Assembly (NCBI GenBank): GCA_025603075.1
Contig: MU626332.1
Span: forward strand, 1-64,000
Length of the DNA: 64,000 nt
Reading direction: 5' to 3'
Origin: Neoconidiobolus thromboides FSU 785
Lineage: Eukaryota; Entomophthoromycota; Entomophthoromycetes; Entomophthorales; Neoconidiobolaceae
Numbering within the stretch: the first letter of the stretch is position 1; every line of letters starts with the position of its first letter. Under the pieces are notes generated by a model. That model saw nothing but the letters and a program-made list of their open reading frames with translations, was not told where the DNA came from and ran no database searches. Positions 20,295 to 33,119 of this stretch are shown piece after piece. The translations under genes were made by a program, and so were the position numbers.

Positions 20295-22574
20295 TTTATC
20301 ATATATATATTCATTTTGCTAATGCTTTATTTATTTAATCTAAGTTAAATACCAAAGTTGACTTTATCTTAGTGTTTCTACTGCTATGGATTCCTAATTT
20401 TAACTGAACAGCTCAGCTAGTTTTTTTAGCGACTATGAGCAATCAAGTAGCTGCAGCTAATTTTTAGTGTAATTAAATAACTTTATAAATATTTTCTTCA
20501 TACATGTAAACTTATAAAGCTTTTGGCACATAATTTATGCGCTGAATACTACGATCCCAATGTAGTAATAGCTTTTTATAATATATAAATACAAAATGGT
20601 TTTAAGCCTTATCTCATCAATAGTCCCATTGCATTCAATTATAGTTTTAATTCCATTAGATCGTTAATAACTTAGATATACTTTATGATGTCAATTAGTC
20701 AGGTATCAATAATCCTTGAACTCTACGTCGCACTTGATAGCTACTCAAATTTAAACACAAATAAATTCGTGCAACTTTTAGAAGCTGGTATTTGAAAGCC
20801 TAGCCGAAATTTCAAAACAATTATCCGGGATAATTTAGCCTCAAATTTGTAAATTTATGTTACCAATTTATAAATTTAATAGAATAAACAAACGCATCTG
20901 TTCCACGGCTCTCTTGCGAACTAGATAACCGTCTATTTAAAAGTAAATTCCATGCTAAAATCCACATAAAATGTGAGGATTGACTATGAAAATCATCACT
21001 AGTTAGCTTGCAAAAAAGTTGCAGCAGTTGTATTTTCATAGTCAATGCTTAATTTCAGTTTTTGCAATAAATAAAAGATGAAAAATATTATTTTAATAGG
21101 TGTAAACTGTAAGCTTAGCACATTTGTAAAACGCTAATAATACCGACTTTTGAATTAAAAACAAGTTTACTTAGCATCCTTGCTTTAAGAGTTGAAAAGA
21201 ATCTAAAAATAGATACAGGCTAAAAACTATAAACAATTCAATTATAGCAACAAACAAAGTGATGTAATTTGGATAATTAGAAATCAAGGTAGAACTATAA
21301 TAAATGAATTTTACTTAATTACCTTTTATATCAACAGGCTTCTGATACTAAGTTTGTTAAAAATAGAAATATGCATATTTGTTATTTAACATGAGTTGAG
21401 ATATAGAACACTTGACTTGAAAATAGCAAGACCACATCGACTGGGGTGATCTTGTATAATATACTATTATATAGAATACATGGTATTATTTTTGTTATTA
21501 GATCTGTGTTTTTTAAGATGCTTTTTTTCAATGTATATATTTAAAATAAATAATAGTTTTAAACTAAACTCAAGGTAGTTAGTTATAATTTACAACTTTA
21601 ATGGTAAATTTACTCTCTTCAAATATGTGATGGTGCTATTTTTAAAAAAGCAACTTTATTAAATTTTTTACTCAATCTTTATTAAGCTTTTAATATTAAT
21701 TTTGAGAACAAATCACTAATTAATTAGGTAGAAAAAAAAGAGAAAGATTCTATCGTTTTATAAAATGAAAATAATCAATGTTTTATACTTATAGTTAAAT
21801 AAGTATTATATATACATATATATATTAATAATATAATTAAATCAATATTTAAGCCCAATCTTACTTTCTTAAAAAAGTATTGATGTTACTCCTTTTCCTT
21901 AAATCTTTCATTTATTTTTACGAGTTTTATTACTAAATAGAGTATCTTAGAAAGCAAAGATAGGTTTGAAAACTAATTGATTGACGGATAGTATAAATTA
22001 CTATTTAAACTAAAACAACTAGAATCTTTATTTCATTTTATTAATTATTTGTCATTAAGATTTCTTGTTATTATATAGTAGTATAATAAATGATTAATAT
22101 AGAAAGAGCGGAATATTAATGTCCAAAGATTAACCAATACTAATAAAAGGTTTCCTTTAAACACCCTTAAACATAATACGATGTATAGGCTGGATTTTAG
22201 CTTTAAGAATAACAGATGCTCATAACATTTATAATATCAATTATAAAACCTATTCTTGATTTTTAAGAAAAGATAATAAAATTATAGGGTAAACTTTCTA
22301 AAAATATATGCTCTTTTTATCCTTAAAATAAGTTATACCATGTCAAGTTAAGTTGCAGTAACAATTTTATTTTGGTTTAAAGATTAAACCACTTCAAAAT
22401 TTAACTGGTACAATAAATTCAAAATAATAGGTAGCATTACATTTAATAACTTAAACCTTATTGGCCCTTTGGAAAAATATGAATTTCTATCTCAATATAT
22501 AAATAACTTTTTCAAAATTAAATTTAATAAACTTTTAGTCCATTCCTAATTTTTTGTGTTAAAGTTGATTTATA
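20295..22574. other. Long intergenic, no supported gene
   Basis: About 2.3 kb. It holds a short inverted repeat, TTGACTATGAAAAT (about 20980) and ATTTTCATAGTCAA (about 21030). The open frame at 20860-21045 spans that repeat and has no family features. Nothing else recognisable. Confidence 0.4.
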
Positions 22575-23294
22575 ATGAAAGAATTTAAAGGTTATGTTGA
22601 AGACATCCAAGATGCTTTAATCTTAATTGAGGCTAGTGTAAATGGCTACTTAGACCAAAAAAAAGCACGTTTAACATTTACTGAAAAGATGCAGATACGT
22701 AGTGGTACCACGTTTATCTTGAATGAAAATGATACCAATATAAAGAGATGGAGTGATGGTATTTCGTGGACCCCTTCTCGTTTAATGGATGGCTTCTTCG
22801 TTTATCAACAGCAATCTACTTTGCCTTATGACTCACATGATGCTGAAATTGTAAAAACTGACGTAGATAAACATCAAGTATTACATAAGAAATCAATAGT
22901 GATAGTAGCCCCTAACAACCATAAATTTCATCTATTTAATTATTATCGTCCCATGGATGTGTTAAATAACAAGCTTATCCTACCCAAAGCCAGCTCCTTA
23001 ACTAATATCCCTGGGCTTTTGGACGAACTACAAAAATATACTTATAAAGTTCAACCAAAGCCAAAACGTAAAAGAATTCCTCTTCCTTCTAGAATGGTTA
23101 TTAACCATAGGAGAACTACGCTACCTGATATTGATTTAAATTCCAAAAATAATAATGAAGAAGAAAGACTTTCGTTACCAAGTATTGGTGAAGCCATAAG
23201 TAAAGAGCTACCCTCTAATACTGCCCCAAATCCAAACATCTTCAGCATTGATCGTTATCATTTGGACAAGATCAATGAGTTTATACAACTATAG
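22575..23294 (+). CDS. Gti1/Pac2 (WOPR) family transcription regulator, copy 3
   Basis: A 239-residue intronless protein of the same family as 5200 and 12902. It begins MKEFKGYVEDIQDALILIEA. The hallmark is NIKRWSDGISWTPSR with DGFFVYQQ at about residues 56-76, and the second half carries FHLFNYY. Compared with the other two, the usual Thr in RWTDG is Ser. A basic stretch, KPKPKRKRIPLPSR-like, at about residue 160 may be a nuclear localisation signal. The tail contains LSLPSIGEA and ends DKINEFIQL. A role as transcription switch is inferred from the family. Confidence 0.9.
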   Translation: MKEFKGYVEDIQDALILIEASVNGYLDQKKARLTFTEKMQIRSGTTFILNENDTNIKRWSDGISWTPSRLMDGFFVYQQQSTLPYDSHDAEIVKTDVDKHQVLHKKSIVIVAPNNHKFHLFNYYRPMDVLNNKLILPKASSLTNIPGLLDELQKYTYKVQPKPKRKRIPLPSRMVINHRRTTLPDIDLNSKNNNEEERLSLPSIGEAISKELPSNTAPNPNIFSIDRYHLDKINEFIQL

Positions 23295-25881
23295 TATATT
23301 TGATTCTTATTCGTTTTTTAGCTTCGTTCCTTTTATCCTTTAATAAAATAAAATTTAGTACTCTTGTTAGTATAGATGACTTTATTATTAGCTATTCTTT
23401 TAATTTTCTCTCTTTTACTATTATTGCTATTGTAATTATGCATTAAATAACAACTTAAGCAATATTATGTTCGTTTTATAATTATAATAAGGATATTATC
23501 CCTCGTATGATTTTCTTACTCTATTATAGTGTTATTCAATATGTAGCTATAAATATTTATTTTATTATTACTAAGCATAAAACTTATAAATAATTTGTGG
23601 AAAAAACCATAAAGTAGTTATACTTTAAACCAAACCAAAGCAAAGTAAATAAATGAAACTCAGCGAAAAAAATGACAAATGGAGATTTACTTTGATGTAC
23701 AAATAATAATCAATAGGTTCTTATTAAATAATAATATTAACTAACGAATTTCTTATCAAGATAGAAAAATACCGAAAAGTGCAAAAAGCTTGTTTTTAAT
23801 GGGCTAAAAATTAACCCGATAGCGACCAATAAAATGAAACAAAAATAAGTTTAATAGCTTAATTAATTATGAAGTTAATTAAGAGAATAAAACTCCCTGA
23901 CTTAAAAGGTGGTACGAGAGTGCAAAAATCCCATTAATTTATGATTAAGGTTATATAAAGTAAGCTTAAAATAAACTATATTTTATTACTATTCAAATTA
24001 CTTAGTTTAAAAAGAAAGTTCAGAAGAAAAAAAGTGGATACAAATCAGGTTAATACCATTTTAAAATGATGTAGTTCCCTCCTTGCACTTACTTTTTATA
24101 TTTACCCTTTATCAAACGTGTCCTATCGTTTTATAGATATGTATAAATAGTTTAAGGATAGAATAAAATATAATTGAAATAGGTAAATGAAAATAGTACA
24201 ATTGACTTTCCAAAAGTTTGATTTTTTGTCGAGGTGCAATTGTGTATGCGCAGAAAGTTGTTGAGGATTTGTTTATTTAGAAAAAAGGGGCACTAAATAA
24301 AGTAATTTTGAAATCCTCCTTTATTTGTTTTTATTTTGCATAAAAAGTTAAATCATATCGATTCTTTATACAATTGTAAACCATGTTGATTTATATGCAT
24401 ATAAAAAGCTTAAAACGGCTGAATCAATGTCTTTCATTTTATTAAAGAGGGGTTTCATATGGCTGCATCTACGAAAGGGGATTACCTATTATATTCTATT
24501 TCTTGTGTTATTTCCATTTTTAATATATACTTCCATGTTTTTTTATTTCTTCATATTAACATTTGATTTAGTACTCTTTTAATTCGTTATTTCTACCTAG
24601 CGATGCATTAACGAACAAAATAAAGTTAATAACAATCACTACAAAATTAATGACAATACAAAATAAAGGGGATTTTAATATATTGAATCTCGGTTATTTT
24701 TAAACAAGATCGAAAATATTAATGCTTGTTTATAATACATCTTCTTTAACGACATATATTACTGCATTAATGTCTTATTTTTCACCATTTTCCACCGTTT
24801 TATTTAGAAAATGATGGTAACTAAGGCTTAATTTACCATGTATGTTTAAAGTTTTGCAATTTAGCGAATAATTCAATTAGTATATATATAAAAGGATTAA
24901 TAGCGGAAGTAATAAAGTAATGTAAAATGGACTAAAATACAACTACTATAGAAACGTTTTATATCTTCGAACATAACATTAAATTTTAAGTTTAATTGCA
25001 CTTAAAATTAGGCTTTTAGTAAATGAAACTTAATTTAGTGCAAGGTTACGATTTTTCCCATATTGGTAAATAAAGGTTTAATATTGCTTATTCATGCTAA
25101 ATGAATTAATACTCTAAATTTATAGTTTGTGTTAGTTCTAAAATCAAAGTTTATTTACCTTTTTATTTTAATATCTTTTGCTTTATATTTAAAATAGTAA
25201 ATTGTTTTAATTAATTTTCAAATGGTAAATATCATTAATACTAAAAGATTTATTATTTTAGTATTGTAAGTTTTATAAACTATTATAATTTATAATAAAT
25301 TATTATAAACTATTATTATTGAATTTATAATAATAGCACAATTATTAATAATTAACAAAAGTCTTATTTAACCAATAATATTAATTTAAACCAAGTTTAA
25401 CAATTTAAAGTATATAAAAAATTAACATAAATGAAATTTAAGTTTCAATAACAAAATGATACTTCTAATACTTTAGTACATATTTAGTATAAAGTAGTAA
25501 AAATAAGATGATAGTATGTTGTTAAATGAAAAAGAGACACTCAATCAAAATGAAGTTTAACCTATAATAAGAAAGGTTTCCCTAAAATAGAAGCCAAATT
25601 CAAATAAAAAGAAATATTAAAAATTCCAAATAATGATGCTAAATGTTAAATGAAATAGGTGTATAATTATTTTCATCGTTTTATCTGTTTTTTGTGCACT
25701 TAAGCTTTTAGAAAAATATGGGCTAAGTCTTAAACAAAAAGACATTACGAAGTGGCTTATCAGAATAAAGAACAAAGTTCAATATGGAGATGACATTATT
25801 CGTTTTGTTATCTTGTTTTTTTATGCAATTAGAAAGTTAAAAAAATTATTAGTTGAATACTGAAAAAAGAGGTTTTCTATA
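23295..25881. other. Long intergenic, no supported gene
   Basis: About 2.6 kb. At 25650-25863 (+) there is a 64-codon open stretch without an ATG, reading CALKLLEKYGLSLKQKD and further, with a hydrophobic N-terminal half. It may be an exon relic but has no family match. No RNA gene is seen. Confidence 0.35.
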
Positions 25882-25985
25882 TGGGGATAGGGAATATATT
25901 TTGTTTGAGAATTTTACTAATAATTTTTCCGTTCAAATAGTGTTTAAAAAGTGTAAAAGTGATGAAACCAGAAAACATATCCCTA
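25882..25985 (+). mobile_element. TA-MITE copy 15
   Basis: TGGGGATAGGGAATATATTTTG start, inner TTTTTCCGTTCAAATAG, end AACATATCCCTA; TA flanks. Confidence 0.7.
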
Positions 25986-27099
25986 TATATATAAGCTTTT
26001 TTAAAGTTATTATTGTTTAATAAATGAACTCACCATTATAAACATAACTTATATAATGGTAGTTAATAATATAAAAAGAAATTTACATATATATCAATAA
26101 GTTTAGGTTATATTAGAGGACTAGAGTGACTTTAATACTAAATTGAATTTAAGTATAAATTTACAATTCAAAATCGTTAAAGGCACTTAACATATATTTA
26201 TTACTGCTTTGAAATCCAATTAGATATGTATTAGTTAATCAATCAAATATTACTTTATTTTACAATACCAACTCACTTCGACATAATTTAAATTATTTTT
26301 TATATTTTTTAATTACTTTAGAATAGTATCGGCTAAATTTTAAAATTGGTTCCAAAGATAAAATTTATGCTATTTAATAAAATTGATCTAGTTGCTATAA
26401 TTGAATGCTTTATGTTTACTCTAAATCTGCTACATAATTAAGATATAAACTAAAAGCCGTGTATCAGTGCATGGTTATATTTAATATACTTATAAAGTGA
26501 TCTAACAATAGTTGGTAAGTATATCAAATATCCCTGGACTATAGTTTTAATGTACGAATAGTTTATTTTTATAAATAATAATAAATACCAGACTTTGGTA
26601 ATAGTGTAAGTAAACAAAGGTTAAAAATCACTACATTTAAATAAATTAAACTTGATGAATATATTCATGTACTTAAAAGCCTGTTTTATTTAAGAGTATC
26701 CGACATTAGTTTTCTAGGCAATATAAAGGTATAAAAAAGTAAATAAGTTACATAATAACTTATATAAAAAATATAAGGTTTCTATTCTTAAAGTGAATGA
26801 CCACGCTTGTCTATAAGCATACTAATACAATGCTAAATGTTGTAAAGCACCTATAAAACGACCTGACTCTCTTGACCCTTTCTATTTAATTTAATTAACA
26901 CTTTTCTTTAAAAGGTCAAAGTTTTCCGAATAGATAAACTTAATAAAACCTGCAAACGATTTAAATCCTTAGACTAGTCTGATTCAATTTTATGTTGTTT
27001 GTCATAGATGATGTCTACTTTATACATATATAATAAAAATAGAATTTATTACAATTTATAAACTTTAAAGCTAAAAAATAAGTTCAATATACTTGCTCT
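25986..27099. other. Intergenic, no gene seen
   Basis: About 1.1 kb of AT-rich sequence with no recognisable feature. Confidence 0.4.
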
Positions 27100-28250
27100 A
27101 ATATAGGAAATGATTTTATAGCACTAGATATAGTAATAGAAATAACTGAAGCCAACATTGAAATTTTACAGTTTAAAATTAATTGGTCAAAGCCAAATCG
27201 AATACAAATATCTATGTTGGCTAATAAGGTAGTAAAATAACCAATAAGACAATCAGCTGTACCATCAGCACCAACAATTTTACCTTTAAATTTATAGGAC
27301 TACAATTTTGCAAACTTATTTTCACTAGAGAATATTAAGTAACCTTTTTTTACCTAAGTTTATAATAGTACATATCAATCAGTTATCTTATCCATCTCAC
27401 TTTTTTTACAATATCCTTTCCTATCTTTACAAATACTCTCTTACTTATCTCTTCATTGAGATCACTGTAAGTCTTAAAATAATTGTTTAATTCTATAGCT
27501 TCAGTTTGATTTAATACAACCATACTCAATTTTTTCCATGGTATAATTTCACCCATGTCGGACGAACAAGGAAAAGGGTTGTAAATGATATTCGTATCTA
27601 AATATTTACTATTTTATTATAAAATATATAAAGATTCTACCGTTTAGATAGGTATGATGAATGATTTCATCAACGTTATTAATTTCATTTTAGTACCAAG
27701 TCTGTTCATTAAAAAACAATTTTCAAATAAGGACCCAATCTCTTTTTTTTCATTCTGTTGGTTACACCCTGGATATAATATTTTACTCTATTCATCACAA
27801 TGTTCTGCTGTTTGAGCAATAATTTTTTAGTATACTATTTTCTAGTTTAATTCGATTTTCTAATCTAAATACCTTGACTTCATCTCTGAAAATACAATCA
27901 CTATCTACTCCTGCTTTTATCATTTCTTTCAATACATATTCTCCATCTCTCCCTATTCCTCCACAGTGATATACATCCTCGCACGCCTAATTTAATCGCT
28001 TATTGAATAAAAATATGAGATTCAGCCATTTATTTTTGCCGCAGCTACTAATTGATTAGCTCTTATCTCAGAGTAATATGTTCCTTTATAAAAACATTAA
28101 TCAGCCTTACCCTTACGGTCTAAAAAATGACAAACTTTGTTAGAATACTCTATATTTGCAGAGGAATTGCCTAGAAAGAGATTATGAACTTCATTGTTGT
28201 TGGTAGATCTGAAGTATATTGCTCTATCTATTTTATTTAAAACAAGAAAT
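27100..28250 (-). pseudogene. Decayed ribokinase gene copy
   Basis: Along its length this matches the intact ribokinase gene at 29596-30832 in the same order and orientation. Matches include the N-terminal EYSNKV.HF block, the GANQSVAGAK exon (here RANQLVAAAK), the YHCG.IGRDG exon, the GCNHE.QEKE region and the P-loop-like end. Intron positions also correspond, so it arose by DNA duplication and not from mRNA. It has many stops and frame breaks. The glycine-rich GGKG site reads DRKG and the DTTGAGD active-site motif reads roughly GADGTAD, so no active kinase can be made. Confidence 0.7.
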
Positions 28251-29063
28251 TTAGAAATTTGTATTGACTTTTTTAATCAAAAATAATTTAATCAAAATAA
28301 TCAAATAAAATAGTGTAAAAATGATTGGCTAAGCAAGAAATAAGCATAGACGCCCAACTTTAACTTACAATGTATAATTAATTTTTCCTTTTGTGTTCAA
28401 ATAAGTTGGGTGTAGTAGTTTATAAGCCTTTTCCAACAACATTTATTTAAACGTCTCTTAGATACAATAGCTGTGAAAAAAATGATAAGGATTATTCAAA
28501 TTAAGAGTTACTTTTTAAAGATATTCTTTGAGCATACTATTTAAGATAATAAAGGGTTATGAGTTTTGCTGAGAAATGCTAAGTTTATATGATTTAAAAA
28601 ATATGAAATAACTTAAAAACTAGTTCTATTTTTAAACTTAGTTAACATTATAACATTGAGATATAGATTTCAACTTTTAAAACTATTCATATTTTATACA
28701 TGGTTCATACACCATCTCTTAACTCAGGTTTGGGGTTGTATTTTTAGTATAATCCATATAATCAGATATATTATTAGTTTTTCTACTCATAATTGAAAAT
28801 CTTGGCCAAATCTTAATTTCATGTAAAGGATTATAAATGAGAAATAAACAAAAAACGACAATTTTATTTTACAAAAGAATGAAGCCTACTACTATTCAAT
28901 ACTATTTAAAATTATAAGCATATAGCACATTTATATCAATATTTTATCTCTTAAGTGAACACCTAAAAAGAATATTTAAATTAAATAATTGTTAAAAAAA
29001 CTATTTATTTATTATTTTGTTATTAATAAACCCTATTTGACACTGTTTAAATTAATTTCATAT
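28251..29063. other. Intergenic, no gene seen
   Basis: AT-rich sequence, no recognisable feature. Confidence 0.4.
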
Positions 29064-29302
29064 TTACAAATAATCCCGATGTTCAATGATAATGTACCAA
29101 GCGTGGATCATTCCTATTAACTATTGAGCTATTATTCTAGATTATAAATGATAAAATTACCTGGAATATATCCTAACAAGGTCAACCCAAGGTTAATCCA
29201 AAAATCAGCGCGTAAACCTCGTTTAATAAATACACCAACTGGTGGTAAGAAAAAGGATACTATGATCAATATGGCATCTCTATCCGATAAATTTATACCC
29301 AT
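29064..29302 (-). CDS. PMP3: Pmp3 / UPF0057 plasma-membrane proteolipid, two exons
   Basis: A 63-residue protein in two exons: 29302-29161 and 29113-29064. They are joined across a 47-nt intron (donor GTAATTTT, acceptor TTAATAG). The spliced protein begins MGINLSDRDAIL and carries the family signature FFLPPVGVFIKRG, then ADFWINLGLTLLGYIPG; exon 2 supplies MIHAWYIIIE. Two hydrophobic segments flank the RG loop, as in the whole family. Pmp3-type proteins are small plasma-membrane proteins that affect membrane potential and salt tolerance. Without splicing the frame would end with a different tail (NFIIYNLE); the spliced end matches the family far better. Confidence 0.9.
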
Positions 29303-29595
29303 TTTACTCAGTTATATATTAAATTTAATTTAATTTATATTGGTTTTTGATTTGTTATAAAAAGTAAAATAAAATAAAATTTAAAAGTTAAACTTTTTAT
29401 ACTTTTGAGTTAAGCTTAGCTGAGTTTGGAAACGATTGGAATTCTCGCATCAGTTTGAAACTATTCTTACGTCATTATTTGCAAATTAAATTAGCTTTAG
29501 AATTAAATTACAAGGTTCAATTTATAAATGTAAAATATAGGGTTGAAAGGTGCTATTAGTTCATTTATAAAAAACAAAGTCGACAAAAATGAAAA

Positions 29596-30832
29596 TCATT
29601 CTAATTCACTACCGTAATTAGACTTTACCTCATCAAAAGCAGGAAAAGATTTCATAGCACCTGATCTAGTCACTGCAAGAGCTGAAGCAGCTGCACCAAA
29701 TTTACAAGACATAACTAGTTGATTGAAATGATATCGAGTAGAAGGATGAGCACGGCTTAATGAAGTGATAAAATAGCCTATAAAGCAATCACCAGCACCG
29801 GTAGTATCAATAACTTTATTTATGGGGCTAAACGAAGGTAATTTTTCAACTTTGGATCCATCAATAGAGAATAGTAAACAACCTGCTGCACCTAGGGTTA
29901 TTATAATGCTCTTTAATTGACTTTTTTGGTTCGTCTGAACTATTTTGCCCATAATACTTCTTCCTATAGCTATATACTCTTCTTCAGTCCCTTCTTCTTT
30001 CCTATTATTATTACTCGAGTTATTAAAGTAATCGTTTAACTCTTTAGCTTCAATTTGATTCAATACAATTACACTCAATTTATCCCATGGTATAGTTTTG
30101 CTTATATTTGTCGAATAGGGGGCAGGATTATAAACAATATCCATTTCTAAATAATAAATCTTGTTACAAATTAAAATAAAATATGATTACCATTTGAATG
30201 AGAATGTTTAATAATTTTATCAATATTATTAATTTCGTTTTGCAATAACAACAAATCTGATTTTTTAAAAAAGTTCTTTTCAAATAAATCTTTAATTTCT
30301 TTTTCTTGAATTTCATGGTTACACCCTGGATACAATATAATACTATTTTCTCCAGTATCTTGGGCGACTTGAATAATAGCTTTTCCTGTGTTCTATTTTT
30401 ATTAATACTTTTTTCCTTTTCTTTTCTTTTTTGATTACCTTAGTTTCGTCTATAATAGTAAAATCTAAGTTTACTCTAGCTTCTCCCATCTCTTTTAAAA
30501 TAAAATCCCCATCTCTTCCTATTTTCCCACAGTGATATACTTTCCCCCCTGCCTTATTTATTTAATTATCAAATAAAAATCTGAAATTTAGCAACTTACT
30601 TTTGCTCCTGCTACAGATTGATTAGCCCCTAATTTAAAATAATAAGTATGTAAAGTATAGTACCATTCTATTTCTTACCTTTACCACCCGAGAAATGGTT
30701 AACTTGATTAGAATATTGAGTTTCTCCTGGTAAGTTGATATGATGCAATCCATAGACCTCATCAATATTGATGGATCCAAAACATAATACTTTACTAATT
30801 TCACTGCTTTTTATTTGATCTTCGTTGCTCAT
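29596..30832 (-). CDS. RBK1: Ribokinase (PfkB family), five exons
   Basis: Phosphorylates ribose to ribose 5-phosphate with ATP in the cytosol. Exons: 30832-30679, 30628-30600, 30552-30439, 30392-30191 and 30146-29596; the spliced protein is 349 residues, slightly above the family's usual ~310. The first PfkB signature, FSGGKGANQSVAGAK, is split between exons 1 and 2. The ATP/catalytic signature DTTGAGDCFIGYF near residue 280 keeps the catalytic Asp of GAGD. A small asparagine-rich insert lies at about residue 215. It starts only 68 bp after the stop of the upstream gene on the same strand. A decayed copy lies 2.5 kb downstream. Confidence 0.9.
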
Positions 30833-30900
30833 TTTGTTCAAAATTTAAAAACACATAAATAAATTTAATTACAATTTTATTTATTATTCAGCCAATAAAA

Positions 30901-32682
30901 TCACTCATTTAGACAGGGATGAAACGCAAAATTCCATAAGAGAAAAGGATTAATAAATAAATTGGATTTAACAATAACAATAGTATTATCATCGCTATTA
31001 TTACTATTGCTATTATTGCTATTTGGTTCTATATTGCTAAAATAAAATAAAAGTAGCTGGTGAGAATCAACATAAAACAAATAGCCCATCTTGTCATTAA
31101 CAAAGTAAAGCCAGTCAAGGTTTATTTTTAGTTTCGGAATTAAATTTAACTTGATACTATTTGTTATAATTGTTAAATCAATAATAATATAATGATAAGC
31201 TTGTTTACCTTATCTCATATGAATTGTATAACTTGGTAAATTCTTGTTCAGTTTTTATGTGAAGTATTTGATTATTAACCTAAAAGCAACGATTAATATA
31301 TTAGTATATTGATAAACTACTGATTGAATACTACTTTATTAATTAAATTATCTTTAATGATAAAAATACTAGCTGACAATAACTGAAGATTATTTTTATT
31401 AACTAGCTCATTATTACTCTCATCTTTATTATCATCTTTGTTGTATTTTTGTTTATAGTATGAAGCCACCAATTGGTCGTTACAATTCAAGATGAACTTT
31501 TTATATTGGATGCTTTTGTATTTTAATAAGTGAACTTCCGCTTGTCTAAATAAATCAGAGTAAAATTTAGGATACTTTAAATATAACCGATATATCATGT
31601 CCAAGAAAAAATTCCTATTGTTCATTATTAAATTTAAATGGGCTATCAAATTACCATCTTTGCAATTGACGTATTTATTAATTAATTTACAATATAGCCT
31701 TAGTAACTTTTCATCTTTACTAATAATATACTGATACCCTAGATTGCCTATTAATATAATAATATCGAATACTTTTTTGGTTATCTCTTCATCTCCATTG
31801 CTATTAATGTCAATTAAGCTAATCTCAGCAAATAAAACGAAGCTAATTTCAATTTGGTCAAACTGATTAGATTGGTTTAATTTAACATTAATAAACTGTA
31901 TGATTTTATCTAAAAAATAGTCATAATAAATAGCATCATTATGAACCAGAAAGCGGATAATTTCCTGAATGATAACAAAATAATTGCTTTTTACTTTTGA
32001 AATATTATCAATTATCAAATTAATTATATACTCATAATTTTCTTTAATAATCAATTTTAACATTAATAGTAAAAAATATTTCAAATTACTTTCACTGGTT
32101 TGTTCATTAATATCAATTAGATTAACAACAAAATTAGAGTATGTAGTCTTATTTTGAATTAAATATGCTTCATTTTTTTGTATTTTACTAATTAAATTCC
32201 CCTTCTTTAGCCAATTTAAGTACAAAAAATTAATCTTTTCTTTTTCCTCTTCTTTCTCTTCTTCATTTTCATAAATCTCATAATTGTTAAACAGATGATT
32301 AAAATACTTCAAGCTCAACGCTATCAACTCGTTATTATTACTGTTTCTTAAATGATACTCACTTTCATTCTATAAAAAATATAAAAAATATAAACTAAAA
32401 TAATAAAACATACTTTGAAAAAATTCCTTATATTCCTATCCTTAATATCAAACATATGTTCCATACACCAAATTTTCAAATATAAGCTGTTAAATTGGTA
32501 TAAATAAAACACAAAGAGCTCTTGTCTTAATCCATAATTTATTTTAATTTCTTTGATCACTGTTTCCATTTTTTTCTCTTCTTTTATCCATATTACTTCT
32601 TGAATCTTTTTAATTATATCTATTTATTCATTAGTAAATTATCTTTATTTTCTTGTCTATTACTTTCATTTTCATCCTCCAT
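30901..32682 (-). CDS. Uncharacterised helical protein, five exons
   Basis: Not recognised. Exons: 32682-32664 (tiny), 32619-32414, 32369-31335, 31279-31209 and 31156-30901, giving 528 residues. The first intron has a TTACTAATG branch site. The large third exon encodes repeated amphipathic helices with runs such as FLLLMLKLIIKENYEYI and FVIIQEIIRFLVHN, suggesting an Armadillo/HEAT-like solenoid. The C-terminal part changes character: INLDWLYFVNDKMGYLFYVD, then an Asn/Ser-rich low-complexity insert (about residues 468-485), then an aromatic tail. No signal peptide or clear membrane span. The last two exons could be mis-assigned, but both keep frame and consensus splice sites. Could be a transport, import or scaffold adaptor; no function is claimed. 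Confidence 0.7.
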
Positions 32683-32732
32683 CTTTTCAACTTAAAAACA
32701 AACAAAGTTAAAACTGATCTTATCTAATGCAG

Positions 32733-32838
32733 TCATGCTTATAAATATTGGCGTAAAATTCTGTTTGCTGTGAAAAATTATTTAACTAATTTTTTAGTCA
32801 CAGTAAATAGAATTTTACGTCAATATTTATGATCATGA
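32733..32838. repeat. Near-perfect hairpin element upstream of a gene
   Basis: The left arm 32733-32780 (TCATGCTTATAAATATTGGC...) pairs with the right arm 32787-32838 (...GTCAATATTTATGATCATGA) around a 6-bp loop. Arms are ~48-50 bp with only a few mismatches. It begins about 50 bp upstream of the start codon at 32682. It may be a small fold-back transposon or a transcribed stem-loop. Confidence 0.7.
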
Positions 32839-33119
32839 TTATAAACTATTTGATTAGAACACAATTTATAAAAAATAAATTGTTTTGATAAATTATTTAA
32901 AATTCCATAGTTTTCTAATCATCTATCTAGGTAAAGTTGATTTTTTAAAAGCTAAAAATATTACTCTTGATATTTATAACCATCATTACCTTTAAAAGCG
33001 TATAGGTTCTTGATGATACTATCCTTATTTGAGTATCCCTTACAACCTAAAAATTTAAATTTTTTGTGCAAAGGTGTAAAATATTTAATAAATATTCCTT
33101 AATCAACACAGTAAATAAG

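Noticed and set aside
29148-29333. 61-codon plus-strand ORF
   Set aside because: Antisense shadow of the PMP3 exon, which explains the conserved sequence on the other strand.
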